A stretch of 32,592 bases of DNA, taken from the NCBI GenBank assembly GCA_024401055.1, contig JAKSLT010000024.1, forward strand, positions 1 through 32,592, in the 5' to 3' direction. Position 1 is the first letter of the stretch, and each line of letters begins with the position of its first letter. The notes beneath the pieces were generated by a model that worked only from the letters and a program-made list of their open reading frames with translations, searched no databases and was not told the DNA's origin. Origin of the DNA: Bacteroidaceae bacterium (lineage in GTDB: Bacteria > Bacteroidota > Bacteroidia > Bacteroidales > Bacteroidaceae). A program made the translations under genes and the position numbers. This document shows, in pieces, positions 6,986 through 15,233 of the stretch.

Positions 6986-7103
6986 TTTGACAACAGACAA
7001 CAGACAACAGACGGCGCTGGGCCGATGTCTGTATGGTTCTTAAAGGTGTTTTATAAAATATTGTCCGTTGTCCGTTGTCTGTTGTTTTTTGTCTGTTGTC
7101 AAA
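6986..7103. repeat. Inverted pair of ACAACAG-type repeats in the cysNC-cysD spacer
   Basis: A run of GACAACA units (6986-7012) faces an inverted run of TGTTGTC units (7062-7103). The arms can fold into a long imperfect hairpin in the mRNA between cysNC and cysD. The right arm overlaps the cysNC stop codon. It may modulate the ratio of the two products or be neutral repeat expansion. Confidence 0.75.
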
Positions 7104-8976
7104 TAATATTCAGAATGGCCTGTACGCACTCCTCAACGGAGAGGCGGCTGGTGTCGAGGGCGAGGGCGGGCTTTTCGGGCGCCTCGAAGGGGGCGCTGAT
7201 GCCCGTGAAGTCTTTCACTTCGCCGCGGCGGGCACGGGCGTAGAGGCCCTTCACGTCGCGCTGTTCACACACCTCCAGCGGCGTGCTCACATAGATTTCC
7301 TTGAAGTCGTCGGCGCCCACTATCTCGCGAGCCATCTCGCGCAGTTCCTTGGTGGGGCTGACGAAGGAGCAAAGGGTGATGACGCCGGTGTCCACGAAGA
7401 GGCGGCCCACCTCGGCGATGCGTCGGATGTTCTCCTTGCGGTCTTCCTCGGAGAAGCCGAGGCCCTTGTTGATGCCGGCGCGGATGTTGTCGCCGTCGAG
7501 GAGGCGGCAGATGCGGCCGCGGCGATGGAGTTCGCGCTCCACGGCCAGGGCTATAGTGCTCTTGCCTGCGCCACTTAAACCGGTGAGCCACAGCAACTGG
7601 CCCTTCTGTCCGAGGAGTTCCTCGTGGGCGGCGCGGGGCAGCATTTCGGTGAGCGGGTAGATGTTGTCCCCCTCGGTGTCGTCGGCGCACGACTGGCGTA
7701 TCATGCCCACGGCGGCCGTGTTGTTGGTCAGCGGGTCAATCAGCACGAAGGAGCCCGTGGGTTTGTTCTGCTGATAGGGGTCGAAGATGAGAGGCTTCTG
7801 CGTGGAGAAGCGCACGAGGCCAATCTCGTTGAGGGCGAGGTGCTCGGCGTCGTGGTGATCCATCGTGTTGACGTCCACGCGGTAATTCACCTGGTCGATG
7901 TGGCAGCGCGTGGTGCAGGTGGCCTGCTTGATGAAGAAGTCCTTGCTGCGGTCCATGGTCTGTTCGTCCATCCACACGAGCATGGCTTCGAACTTACGGC
8001 TCTGTACGGGTTGCTTGTCGCCCACTTTCACGATCATCTCACCGCGCGAGATATCAATCTCGTCCTCCAGTTGCAGGGTGATGCTCTGCGGCGGGAAGGC
8101 GTAGTCCAGGTTGCCGTCGTAGGTGACGATGGCCTTCACGTGGCTCTTCTTGCCGGAAGGCAGGGCCATCACCTCGTCGCCCTGGCGGATGATGCCGCTG
8201 GCCACCTTGCCGCAGAAGCCGCGGAAGTCGAGGTTGGGGCGCAGCACGTACTGCACGGGGAAACGGAAGTCGGTGAGGTTATGGTCGTTGCCGATTTCTA
8301 CGGTCTCGAGGTAGTCCAGTATGGACTTGCCCTCGTACCACGGCGTGCGCTCGGAGCGTGTCACCACGTTGTCGCCCTCTTTCGCGGAGAGCGGGAAACA
8401 CTGTACGTCGGGGATTCCGAGAGGGGCCACGAAGGCCTTGTAGTCGGCCACGATGCGGTCGTAGGTGGCCTTGTCGAAGTCCACGAGGTCCATCTTGTTT
8501 ACGGCCAGGGCGATGTGCTTGATGCCGAGGAGGCTCACGAGGAAGGTGTGGCGGCGCGTCTGGGTGATGACGCCGGTGCGGGCGTCCACGAGGATGACGG
8601 CCAGATTGGCCGTTGAACCGCCCGTAATCATGTTGCGGGTGTATTGCTCGTGGCCCGGGGTGTCGGCAATGATGAATTTACGTTTGTTGGTGCTGAAGTA
8701 GCGGTAGGCTACGTCAATCGTGATGCCCTGCTCGCGCTCGGCCTTGAGGCCGTCGAGCAGAAGGGCGTAGTCAATCTCGCCTGCGCCGGCATTACCCACA
8801 CGGGCGCTGTCGCGCTCCAGGGCAGAGAGTTGGTCTTCGTAGAGTTTCTTCGAGTCAAAGAGGAGGCGGCCGATAAGTGTGGACTTTCCGTCGTCCACAC
8901 TGCCTGCTGTGAGAAATCGCAGGAGGTCTTTCCGCTCGTCTTGGTCGAGATATTCAGTGATATTTGTAGTTGCCAT
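7099..8976 (-). CDS. cysNC: Bifunctional sulfate adenylyltransferase subunit 1 / adenylylsulfate kinase
   Basis: The 625-residue protein fuses two enzymes. Residues about 1-450 are the EF-Tu-like GTPase CysN, with GSVDDGKST (25-33), [12 protein letters not shown] and NKMDL motifs, which drives APS synthesis by CysD. Residues about 450-625 are APS kinase (CysC), with P-loop GLSGAGKST (466-474), DGDNIR and [10 protein letters not shown], making PAPS. The start [10 protein letters not shown] is chosen over an upstream codon at 9003 because it follows a good promoter at the right distance. NodQ-type fusions are known, but many Bacteroides carry separate cysC and cysN. No PAPS reductase or sulfotransferase is in the window, so the use of PAPS cannot be told. 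Confidence 0.97.
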   Translation of the reverse strand: MATTNITEYLDQDERKDLLRFLTAGSVDDGKSTLIGRLLFDSKKLYEDQLSALERDSARVGNAGAGEIDYALLLDGLKAEREQGITIDVAYRYFSTNKRKFIIADTPGHEQYTRNMITGGSTANLAVILVDARTGVITQTRRHTFLVSLLGIKHIALAVNKMDLVDFDKATYDRIVADYKAFVAPLGIPDVQCFPLSAKEGDNVVTRSERTPWYEGKSILDYLETVEIGNDHNLTDFRFPVQYVLRPNLDFRGFCGKVASGIIRQGDEVMALPSGKKSHVKAIVTYDGNLDYAFPPQSITLQLEDEIDISRGEMIVKVGDKQPVQSRKFEAMLVWMDEQTMDRSKDFFIKQATCTTRCHIDQVNYRVDVNTMDHHDAEHLALNEIGLVRFSTQKPLIFDPYQQNKPTGSFVLIDPLTNNTAAVGMIRQSCADDTEGDNIYPLTEMLPRAAHEELLGQKGQLLWLTGLSGAGKSTIALAVERELHRRGRICRLLDGDNIRAGINKGLGFSEEDRKENIRRIAEVGRLFVDTGVITLCSFVSPTKELREMAREIVGADDFKEIYVSTPLEVCEQRDVKGLYARARRGEVKDFTGISAPFEAPEKPALALDTSRLSVEECVQAILNII

Positions 8977-9000
8977 AGCAAAATTAGAGGTTTTCGCCCG

Positions 9001-9031
9001 CAAAGTTACAAAAAAAGGGCAAGAGTGACAA
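9001..9031 (-). promoter_or_regulatory. Promoter of cysNC
   Basis: On the minus strand TTG (9029-9031), 20 nt, then TAACTTTG (9001-9008) matches the Bacteroidota promoter. The cysNC ATG at 8976 lies 25 nt further on, giving a short leader. Confidence 0.7.
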
Positions 9032-9051
9032 CCTTAATGCGGCTTTTTTAG

Positions 9052-9059
9052 TAATTTTG
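9052..9059 (+). promoter_or_regulatory. Probable -7 element of the fumarase promoter
   Basis: TAATTTTG fits the Bacteroidota -7 box and lies 33 nt before the fumarase ATG. No TTTG or TTG was found at the expected upstream distance, so the call rests on one element. Confidence 0.45.
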
Positions 9060-9091
9060 CCGTGAAATAAGTACATTTAATATATATAAGT

Positions 9092-10714
9092 ATGGCAACT
9101 ACCCCCGATTTTAAGTATGCGCCGATGTTCCAACTCGGCGAAGATGCTACCGAGTACTATCTGCTGACGAAGGAAGGCGTTTCCGTCAGCGAGTTTGAAG
9201 GTCACAAGATTCTGAAGGTCGCTCCCGAGGCCCTCACGCGCATGGCCAACGCCGCCTTCCGCGACGTCAGTTTCCTCCTGCGCCGCTCCCACAACGAGCA
9301 GGTGGCCAAAATCCTCTCCGACCCCGAGGCCAGCGACAACGACAAGTACGTAGCCCTCACCTTCCTCCGCAATGCCGAAGTGGCCGCGAAGGGTAAGCTC
9401 CCCCTTTGCCAGGATACTGGTACCGCCATCATCCATGGCGAGAAGGGCCAGCAGGTGTGGACCGGCTTCTGCGACGAAGAGGCCCTCGCCCACGGCGTTT
9501 ACAAGACCTACACCGAGGAGAACCTCCGCTATTCGCAGAACGCCCCCCTCGATATGTACAACGAGGTGAACACGCGCTGCAACCTGCCCGCACAGATTGA
9601 CATCGAGGCCACCGAGGGCTGCGAATACCGCTTCCTGATGGTCACCAAGGGCGGCGGCTCCGCCAACAAGACCTACCTCTATCAGGAGACCAAGGCACGC
9701 ATCCAGAATCCCGGCACGCTCGTGCCCTTCCTCGTGGAAAAGATGAAGAGCCTCGGCACGGCAGCCTGCCCTCCCTATCACATTGCCATCGTCATCGGCG
9801 GCACCTCTGCCGAGAAGAACCTCCTTACCGTAAAACTCGCTTCCACCCACTACTACGACGGCCTCCCCACCACGGGCGACGAGACCGGCCGCGCCTTCCG
9901 CGACGTTGAGTTGGAGAAGCAACTCTTGGAGGAAACCCGCAAGATAGGCCTCGGTGCCCAGTTCGGCGGCAAGTGCATGGCCCACGACGTGCGCGTCGTT
10001 CGCCTTCCCCGCCACGGTGCCAGCTGTCCCATCGGCCTCGGCGTGAGTTGCTCCGCCGACCGCAATATCAAGGCCAAAATCAACGCCGACGGCGTGTGGA
10101 TTGAGAAGATGGACGACAAACCCTACGAGCTCATCCCCGCCGAACTCCGCAACGCCGGCGAGGGCGATGCCGTGAAGGTGGACCTCAACCGCCCCATGAG
10201 CGAAGTATGCGCCCAACTGTCGCAGTACCCCGTAAGCACGCGCCTCTCGCTGAACGGCACCATCATCGTGGGCCGCGACATAGCCCACGCCAAGATTAAG
10301 GCACGCCTCGATGCCGGCGAAGAAATGCCGCAGTACCTCAAGGAGCACCCCATCTACTACGCCGGCCCCGCCAAGACTCCCGCCGGTATGGCCTGCGGCA
10401 GCATGGGCCCGACCACGGCAGGCCGTATGGATCCCTACGTGGACGAATTCCAGGACCACGGCGGCTCCCTCATCATGCTCGCCAAGGGCAACCGCAGCCA
10501 GGCCGTCACCGACGCTTGCAAGAAGCACAAGGGTTTCTATCTCGGAAGCATCGGTGGCCCTGCCGCCATCCTGGCCCAGAACAATATCAAGAGCATCGAG
10601 TGCGTGGAATATCCCGAACTCGGCATGGAAGCCATCTGGAAGATTGAGGTGGAGGACTTCCCCGCCTTCATCCTCGTGGACGACAAGGGCAACGACTTCT
10701 TTAAGAAACTCTGA
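9092..10714 (+). CDS. Class I (iron-sulfur) fumarate hydratase
   Basis: The 540-residue protein interconverts fumarate and malate and is the FumA/FumB type with both domains in one chain. The likely [4Fe-4S] ligands are Cys106 (LPLCQDTGT), Cys226 ([10 protein letters not shown]) and Cys320 ([12 protein letters not shown]). Other family blocks are [22 protein letters not shown] and, in the C-terminal part, [13 protein letters not shown] and [11 protein letters not shown]. The start follows the -7 box. In anaerobic Bacteroidales this enzyme works in the reductive branch to succinate. An almost full-length antisense frame exists but is a codon-bias artefact. Confidence 0.97.
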   Translation: MATTPDFKYAPMFQLGEDATEYYLLTKEGVSVSEFEGHKILKVAPEALTRMANAAFRDVSFLLRRSHNEQVAKILSDPEASDNDKYVALTFLRNAEVAAKGKLPLCQDTGTAIIHGEKGQQVWTGFCDEEALAHGVYKTYTEENLRYSQNAPLDMYNEVNTRCNLPAQIDIEATEGCEYRFLMVTKGGGSANKTYLYQETKARIQNPGTLVPFLVEKMKSLGTAACPPYHIAIVIGGTSAEKNLLTVKLASTHYYDGLPTTGDETGRAFRDVELEKQLLEETRKIGLGAQFGGKCMAHDVRVVRLPRHGASCPIGLGVSCSADRNIKAKINADGVWIEKMDDKPYELIPAELRNAGEGDAVKVDLNRPMSEVCAQLSQYPVSTRLSLNGTIIVGRDIAHAKIKARLDAGEEMPQYLKEHPIYYAGPAKTPAGMACGSMGPTTAGRMDPYVDEFQDHGGSLIMLAKGNRSQAVTDACKKHKGFYLGSIGGPAAILAQNNIKSIECVEYPELGMEAIWKIEVEDFPAFILVDDKGNDFFKKL

Positions 10715-10741
10715 TAACCCTTTCCGGCTCACCTAACCCCG

Positions 10742-10965
10742 AAGGACGTGCAGTCCTCACTCTTGGGATTCGAGTCCTCCTCCCTTAGGATTGCAATTCT
10801 CGCCCTCGGGATTGTACTTTTCCCCCTTGGGATTGTAATTTCTCCCCTTGGGATTGCAGTCCTCCCCTGTTAGGACTCCAGTCCTTATAGGGAGAAACTC
10901 CAGTCCTTACAGGGAAAAACTCCAGTCCTTACAGGAAGAAACTCCAGTCCTTACAGGAAGAAACT
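10742..10965. repeat. Minisatellite of about ten 22-bp units in two sub-types
   Basis: The first half repeats a CTTGGGATTGTAATTTCTCC-like unit with variation. The second half repeats ACTCCAGTCCTTACAGGAAG-like units, the last three almost identical. The period is 22 bp and the halves share the GGAnT...CAGTCCT pattern, so they appear to derive from one unit. The array fills most of the gene-free stretch 10715-11060. The last 95 bp before the phosphatase gene hold no recognisable promoter. Confidence 0.9.
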
Positions 10966-11060
10966 GAACGCCCTTCCGCAGAGCGCATAAACACAAGGAC
11001 TATTCTATTCACCAACAGGTAAAAACGTAGAAAAATATAACCGCTAAAATTGAATAAGAA

Positions 11061-12473
11061 ATGAAAAGAATCATTCTATCTTCCGTCCTGTTGCTCTGTT
11101 CCTTGCTGGCCTTTGCCGGTGGACAGGCTAAATATGTCTTTTATTTCATTGGCGACGGCATGGGCACCACGCAGGTGAACGGCACCGAGGCCTACCTCGC
11201 CGCCGTAGAGGGCCGCATCGGCACTACGCCGCTGTGCTTCGCCTCGTTCCCCTACTGCGCTTTCATTACGACGCAGAGCGGCAGCAACGGTGTGACGGAC
11301 AGCGCCGCCGCAGGCACTGCCCTCGCTACGGGTGTCAAGACTTTCAACGGCGCCCTCGGCGTAAATCTCGACACGCTCAACGTTAATTCGCTGGCCTACT
11401 GCGCCCGCCAGGCCGGTGCCGCCGTGGGTGTGACCACGACGGTCACCGTGGACCACGCCACCCCCGGCGCGTTCTACGCCCACGTGCCCCATCGCAGCCA
11501 GGCCGACCGCATAGATGAGCAACTCATGGCTTCGTGCCTCGACTTCGTGGCCGGTGCCGACGTGACCAAGCCCAGCGAAAAGACCTACCAGGCTCTGGAA
11601 GGCGCAGGCTTCACCATCATCCGCAACGTGCAGGACTACAAGAGCGTGCGTCAGAGTGCCCGTCGCCTGATGCTCCTACAGACGCCCGACGGCCAGCGCC
11701 GCAGCAACGGCTCGCTGCCCTACGCCATCGACCGTTTCCCCGGCGACCTCACACTGGCCAATATCTGCCGCGCAGGCATCGACTATCTCGGCTCCTTCGA
11801 GCGCAAGAAAAAGGACGAGCGCCGCAAGGGCTTCTTCATGATGCTGGAAGGCGGCAAGATAGACTATGCCGGCCATGCCAACGACGCCGGCACGTGCTTC
11901 CGCGAGGTGGTGGATATGGACGAGGCCATCAAGGTGGCCTACGACTTCTATGTGAAGCACCCCGATGAGACTCTCATCGTCGTGACGGCCGACCACGAGA
12001 CGGGCGGCCTCACCCTGGGCCGCGGACATTACACGCAGCACTTGCAGTACCTGCAATATCAGAAGATGAGCGCCGAGCGCTACACCGCCCATATCGGCAA
12101 GTTGCGCGAACAACTGGGCGGCGGCTTCACATGGGAGCGCATCAAGGAAGACCTCAAGGAGAACTGGGGCTTCTTCGGCGCAGTGCCCGTCACCGAGAAG
12201 CAGGAACAGCGCCTGCGCAAGGCTTTCGACGGCATACTCAGCGGTATGGCCGAAGACAGCAAGGACCTCTACGCCGTACAGAACGCCCTGGCCAACACCG
12301 CCAAGCAAGTGATGGCCGAACAGGCCGAGGTGGGCTGGCAGAGTGGCAGCCACAGCAACAGCTACGTGCCTTGCTTTGCCATCGGTGCCGGCGCCGAGAT
12401 GTTCCACGGCCGCATGGACAATACGGAAATCCCCCGCACCATCGCGAAGGCTGCCGGGTGGAGCCTGAATTGA
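11061..12473 (+). CDS. Alkaline phosphatase, exported
   Basis: The 470-residue protein starts with signal peptide MKRIILSSVLLLCSLLAFAG. It has the alkaline phosphatase core: metal ligand Asp32 in GDGMG, the nucleophile Ser81 in GVTDSAAAGTALATG, EGGKIDYAGHAND (Glu263, Asp268, His272), TADHETGG (Asp311, His312) and a late His in SGSHSNSYVP. It is expected to hydrolyse phosphate monoesters in the periplasm. The length is like other compact bacterial members. It is 347 bp downstream of fumarase, separated by the minisatellite, so probably has its own promoter. Confidence 0.95.
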   Translation: MKRIILSSVLLLCSLLAFAGGQAKYVFYFIGDGMGTTQVNGTEAYLAAVEGRIGTTPLCFASFPYCAFITTQSGSNGVTDSAAAGTALATGVKTFNGALGVNLDTLNVNSLAYCARQAGAAVGVTTTVTVDHATPGAFYAHVPHRSQADRIDEQLMASCLDFVAGADVTKPSEKTYQALEGAGFTIIRNVQDYKSVRQSARRLMLLQTPDGQRRSNGSLPYAIDRFPGDLTLANICRAGIDYLGSFERKKKDERRKGFFMMLEGGKIDYAGHANDAGTCFREVVDMDEAIKVAYDFYVKHPDETLIVVTADHETGGLTLGRGHYTQHLQYLQYQKMSAERYTAHIGKLREQLGGGFTWERIKEDLKENWGFFGAVPVTEKQEQRLRKAFDGILSGMAEDSKDLYAVQNALANTAKQVMAEQAEVGWQSGSHSNSYVPCFAIGAGAEMFHGRMDNTEIPRTIAKAAGWSLN

Positions 12474-12506
12474 GTTTACAGTTTACAGTTTATAGTTTAT
12501 AGTTAA
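12474..12506 (+). repeat. Short-period spacer repeat (TTTACAG/TTTATAG)
   Basis: Four units of the type GTTTACA or GTTTATA fill the 43-bp gap between the phosphatase and the ABC ATPase. It is one of several spacer-specific repeats in the window. Confidence 0.8.
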
Positions 12507-12516
12507 AGGAAGACGG

Positions 12517-13152
12517 GTGCTGCGCATAGAAGGACTGACCATAGGCTACGCGGGGCGCGTGGTGGCGGAAAATCTCTGCCACAACTTTGGGGCAGGTACG
12601 CTCACGCTCCTTACGGGCCGCAACGGGTCGGGAAAAAGTACGCTGTTGCGCACGCTGGCAGGAATGCAACCGCCCCTCTCGCCGCCCGAGAGCATAATGC
12701 TGGCGGGAAAGCCGCTGGGAAATTATGCGCCGCGTGAACTGGCCCGCCTCCGTGCCGTGGTACAGACGCGCTACGAGAGCGTGAACCTCACTGTGCAGCA
12801 AGTGGTGGAGATGGGCCGCGCACCCTATCGGGGAATGGCCCGGGCCCTCCGGCCTTCCGACGTCGCGGCCGTGGACAAGGCCCTCGCCGACTGCCAGCTG
12901 ACGGACTACGCCCAGCGTTCCTTCCGCCTACTCTCCGACGGCGAGCGACAGCGCGTGATGATAGCCGCCGCATTGGCCCAAGAGGCTCCCCTCCTGCTGC
13001 TCGACGAGCCCTCTGCCTTCCTCGACTACGAAGCACGGCAGCAACTCTTTACCCTTCTCCGCCACCTCGCTGACGAAGGCCGCTGCATCATCTGCGCTAC
13101 CCACGACCTTGATATGGCCCGCCCCGTGGCCGATGACGAAATGGCACTGTAA
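12517..13152 (+). CDS. Short FecE/BtuD-type ABC transporter ATP-binding protein
   Basis: The product of 211 residues has all nucleotide-binding motifs: Walker A GRNGSGKST, Q-loop, the VEMGRAPYRG block typical of iron-siderophore, heme and cobalamin importers, signature LSDGERQRV, Walker B LLLLDEPSAFLD and switch His in CATHDLD. The start is a GTG at 12517 (MLRIEGLTIGYAG), since no ATG is in frame upstream. It ends about 15 residues after the H-loop, about 40-50 residues shorter than usual members. No permease or binding protein lies next to it, so it is an orphan here. It starts 43 bp after the phosphatase and may be co-transcribed with it. A B12 or heme substrate is possible but unproven. 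Confidence 0.88.
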   Translation: MLRIEGLTIGYAGRVVAENLCHNFGAGTLTLLTGRNGSGKSTLLRTLAGMQPPLSPPESIMLAGKPLGNYAPRELARLRAVVQTRYESVNLTVQQVVEMGRAPYRGMARALRPSDVAAVDKALADCQLTDYAQRSFRLLSDGERQRVMIAAALAQEAPLLLLDEPSAFLDYEARQQLFTLLRHLADEGRCIICATHDLDMARPVADDEMAL

Positions 13153-13167
13153 TAATCAGAAATGAGA

Positions 13168-13226
13168 TGGAGCCCTCGCAGAGCCAAACTAATAATCTCA
13201 TAGTTTCATAATCTCATAATCCCACA
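13168..13226 (+). repeat. Short-period spacer repeat (ATAATCTCAT)
   Basis: About four copies of an ATAATCTCATA-like unit occupy the gap before topB. No promoter consensus was found in it. Confidence 0.7.
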
Positions 13227-15137
13227 ATGATAGTATGCATCGCGGAGAAACCCTCCGTAGCAAAAGATATAGCACGAATCCTCGGCGCCAACACGCAGCG
13301 CGATGGCTACATGGAAGGTAACGGTTACCAGGTGACCTGGACCTTCGGCCACCTGTGCGAACTGAAATACCCCGAGGACTACACGCCCGAGTGGAAGCGC
13401 TGGAGCCTCGGCGCGTTGCCCATGATTCCGCCGCGCTTCCAGATACGTCTGAAGCAGGACAAGGGCGTGGCGCACCAGTTTGAGGTTATCAAGAAACTGA
13501 TGCTCGCCGCCGACCGCATCATCAACTGCGGCGATGCCGGGCAGGAGGGTGAACTCATCCAGCGATGGGTGCACCAGATGACGGGTGCCAAGTGTCCCGT
13601 GGAGCGCCTCTGGATTTCCTCCATGACCGACGAGGCCATACGCGAGGGCTTCTCCAATCTGCGCGCCTCCTCCGACTACCAGAGCCTCTATGAGGCCGGC
13701 CTGTGCCGCGCCATAGGCGACTGGATGCTCGGCATGAACGCTACGCGCCTCTATACGATTAAATACGGCGGTCCGCGGCAGAAGGGCGCACAGCCTCTCT
13801 CCATCGGCCGCGTGCAGACGCCGACCCTCGCCCTCATCGTGCGCCGTCAGCAGGAAATAGAGAATTTCGTGCCGGAACCTTACTGGGTACTCTCCACCGT
13901 CTATCGCGACACGACCTTCACCTCTACCAAGAAGGTGAAGGACGAGGAGGAGGGCCAGCAGGCAATGGCCGCCATCAAGGACGCGCCCTTTGAGGTGACG
14001 AGCGTGGAGAAGAAGAAAGGCACGGAGGCTCCGCCCCGCCTCTTCGACCTCACTTCCCTGCAGGTGGAGTGCAACAAGAAGTTTGGCTTCTCCGCCGAGA
14101 CGACGCTCAACATCGCCCAGTCGCTCTACGAGAAGAAGGTGACGACATACCCCCGCGTCGATACCACCTACCTCCCCGATGATGTTTATCCAACAATAGG
14201 CAAGATATTCAACGGCCTCTACGGTCAGTACAAGGACATCCTCGACCCCTTGCGCGGTAAACCCTTGCGCAAGAACAAGAAGGTGTTCGACTCCTCAAAG
14301 GTGACCGACCACCACGCCATCATTCCCACCGGTGTGCCCGCCAACAACCTCACGGACATCGAGCGCAAGACCTACGACCTCATCGTGCGCCGCTTCATCG
14401 CCAACTTCTACGAGGACTGCAAGTTCAGCACCACCACGGTGAAAGGCGAGTCGGCCAAGATAGAGTTCAAGGTGAGCGGCAAGGAAATACTCGACGAGGC
14501 CTGGCGCTTCGTCTTCGCCAAGGAAAAGAAGGAGGCTGCCGCAGCCGCAGCCGCCGGCACTGCTCCCGCAGATAATACCCCGCCAGCCGCTCCCGATGAC
14601 GACGAGAAGAAAAAGGACGACGCCGAGGAGCGCACCCTTCCCACCTTCGTCAAGGGCGAGAGCGGCCCCCACGTGCCCTCTCTCACGCAGAAGTTCACCA
14701 CACCGCCCAAGCCCTACATCGAGGCCACGCTGCTCCGCGCCATGGAAACGGCCGGCAAACTCGTGGAGGACGAGGAACTGCGCGACGCCATGAAGGAGAA
14801 CGGCATAGGCCGCCCTTCAACCCGCGCCGGCATCATTGAGACGCTCTTCCGCCGTGGTTACATTGCCAAGCAGCGCAAGGCCTTGCAAGCCACTCCCACC
14901 GGCGTGGCCCTTATCGGCATTATCCGCGAGGAACTCCTCAAAAGCGCCGAACTCACCGGCCTTTGGGAGAAGAAACTCCGCCAGATAGAGCGTCGCGAGT
15001 ACGACGCCGCACAGTTTGTGGCGGAACTCAAAGAAATGGTCGGCGGCATCGTGCAGCAAGTTCTCTCTGACAATACTTCCCGTGTCATCCAGACCGTCGT
15101 AACGCCAGCAAAGGCAGCGGGTAAATCAGGTAAGTGA
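13227..15137 (+). CDS. topB: DNA topoisomerase III (type IA)
   Basis: The 636-residue protein has the TOPRIM domain at the N-terminus (MIVCIAEKPSVAKDIA, Glu7) with DAGQEGE at 103-109, and the active-site tyrosine Tyr308 in KKVTTYPRVDTTYL, followed by GIGRPSTRAGIIETL near residue 530. It relaxes and decatenates DNA by single-strand passage. The usual acidic motif DxDxE is DxGxE here. An Ala/Asp/Lys-rich low-complexity insert lies near residues 435-475. The chain ends soon after the catalytic core without zinc-finger motifs (no cysteine pairs). No conjugation genes are nearby, so this looks like the chromosomal enzyme. Confidence 0.95.
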   Translation: MIVCIAEKPSVAKDIARILGANTQRDGYMEGNGYQVTWTFGHLCELKYPEDYTPEWKRWSLGALPMIPPRFQIRLKQDKGVAHQFEVIKKLMLAADRIINCGDAGQEGELIQRWVHQMTGAKCPVERLWISSMTDEAIREGFSNLRASSDYQSLYEAGLCRAIGDWMLGMNATRLYTIKYGGPRQKGAQPLSIGRVQTPTLALIVRRQQEIENFVPEPYWVLSTVYRDTTFTSTKKVKDEEEGQQAMAAIKDAPFEVTSVEKKKGTEAPPRLFDLTSLQVECNKKFGFSAETTLNIAQSLYEKKVTTYPRVDTTYLPDDVYPTIGKIFNGLYGQYKDILDPLRGKPLRKNKKVFDSSKVTDHHAIIPTGVPANNLTDIERKTYDLIVRRFIANFYEDCKFSTTTVKGESAKIEFKVSGKEILDEAWRFVFAKEKKEAAAAAAAGTAPADNTPPAAPDDDEKKKDDAEERTLPTFVKGESGPHVPSLTQKFTTPPKPYIEATLLRAMETAGKLVEDEELRDAMKENGIGRPSTRAGIIETLFRRGYIAKQRKALQATPTGVALIGIIREELLKSAELTGLWEKKLRQIERREYDAAQFVAELKEMVGGIVQQVLSDNTSRVIQTVVTPAKAAGKSGK

Positions 15138-15190
15138 CAACAGACAATAGCCCCCAAAGGGGGTGTTCCCTAATAAAAATCAAAAGTTAT

Positions 15191-15230
15191 CCCCAGCAGA
15201 GAGCCCTCTTTATGGGGGTTGGGGGTCTTC
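15191..15230 (-). repeat. Palindromic repeat, copy E (inverted, before the CNNM-type gene)
   Basis: Read on the minus strand it has the family order: GACCCCCAA, CCCCCATAAAGAGGG, CTCTCTGCTGGGG. It ends four bases before the ATG of the next gene. A separate CCCCCAAAGGGGG palindrome lies near 15150. Confidence 0.85.
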
Positions 15231-15233
15231 ATT

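Noticed and set aside
9077-10732. Nearly full-length 551-codon open frame antisense to fumarase
   Set aside because: It follows from GC-rich codon bias of the sense gene; the protein is low-complexity Val/Gly/His-rich with no domain, and fumarase is unmistakable.
15219-15233. TTG start giving five extra residues for the CNNM-type protein
   Set aside because: It lies within palindromic repeat E, and the ATG at 15234 gives the family's usual N-terminus.
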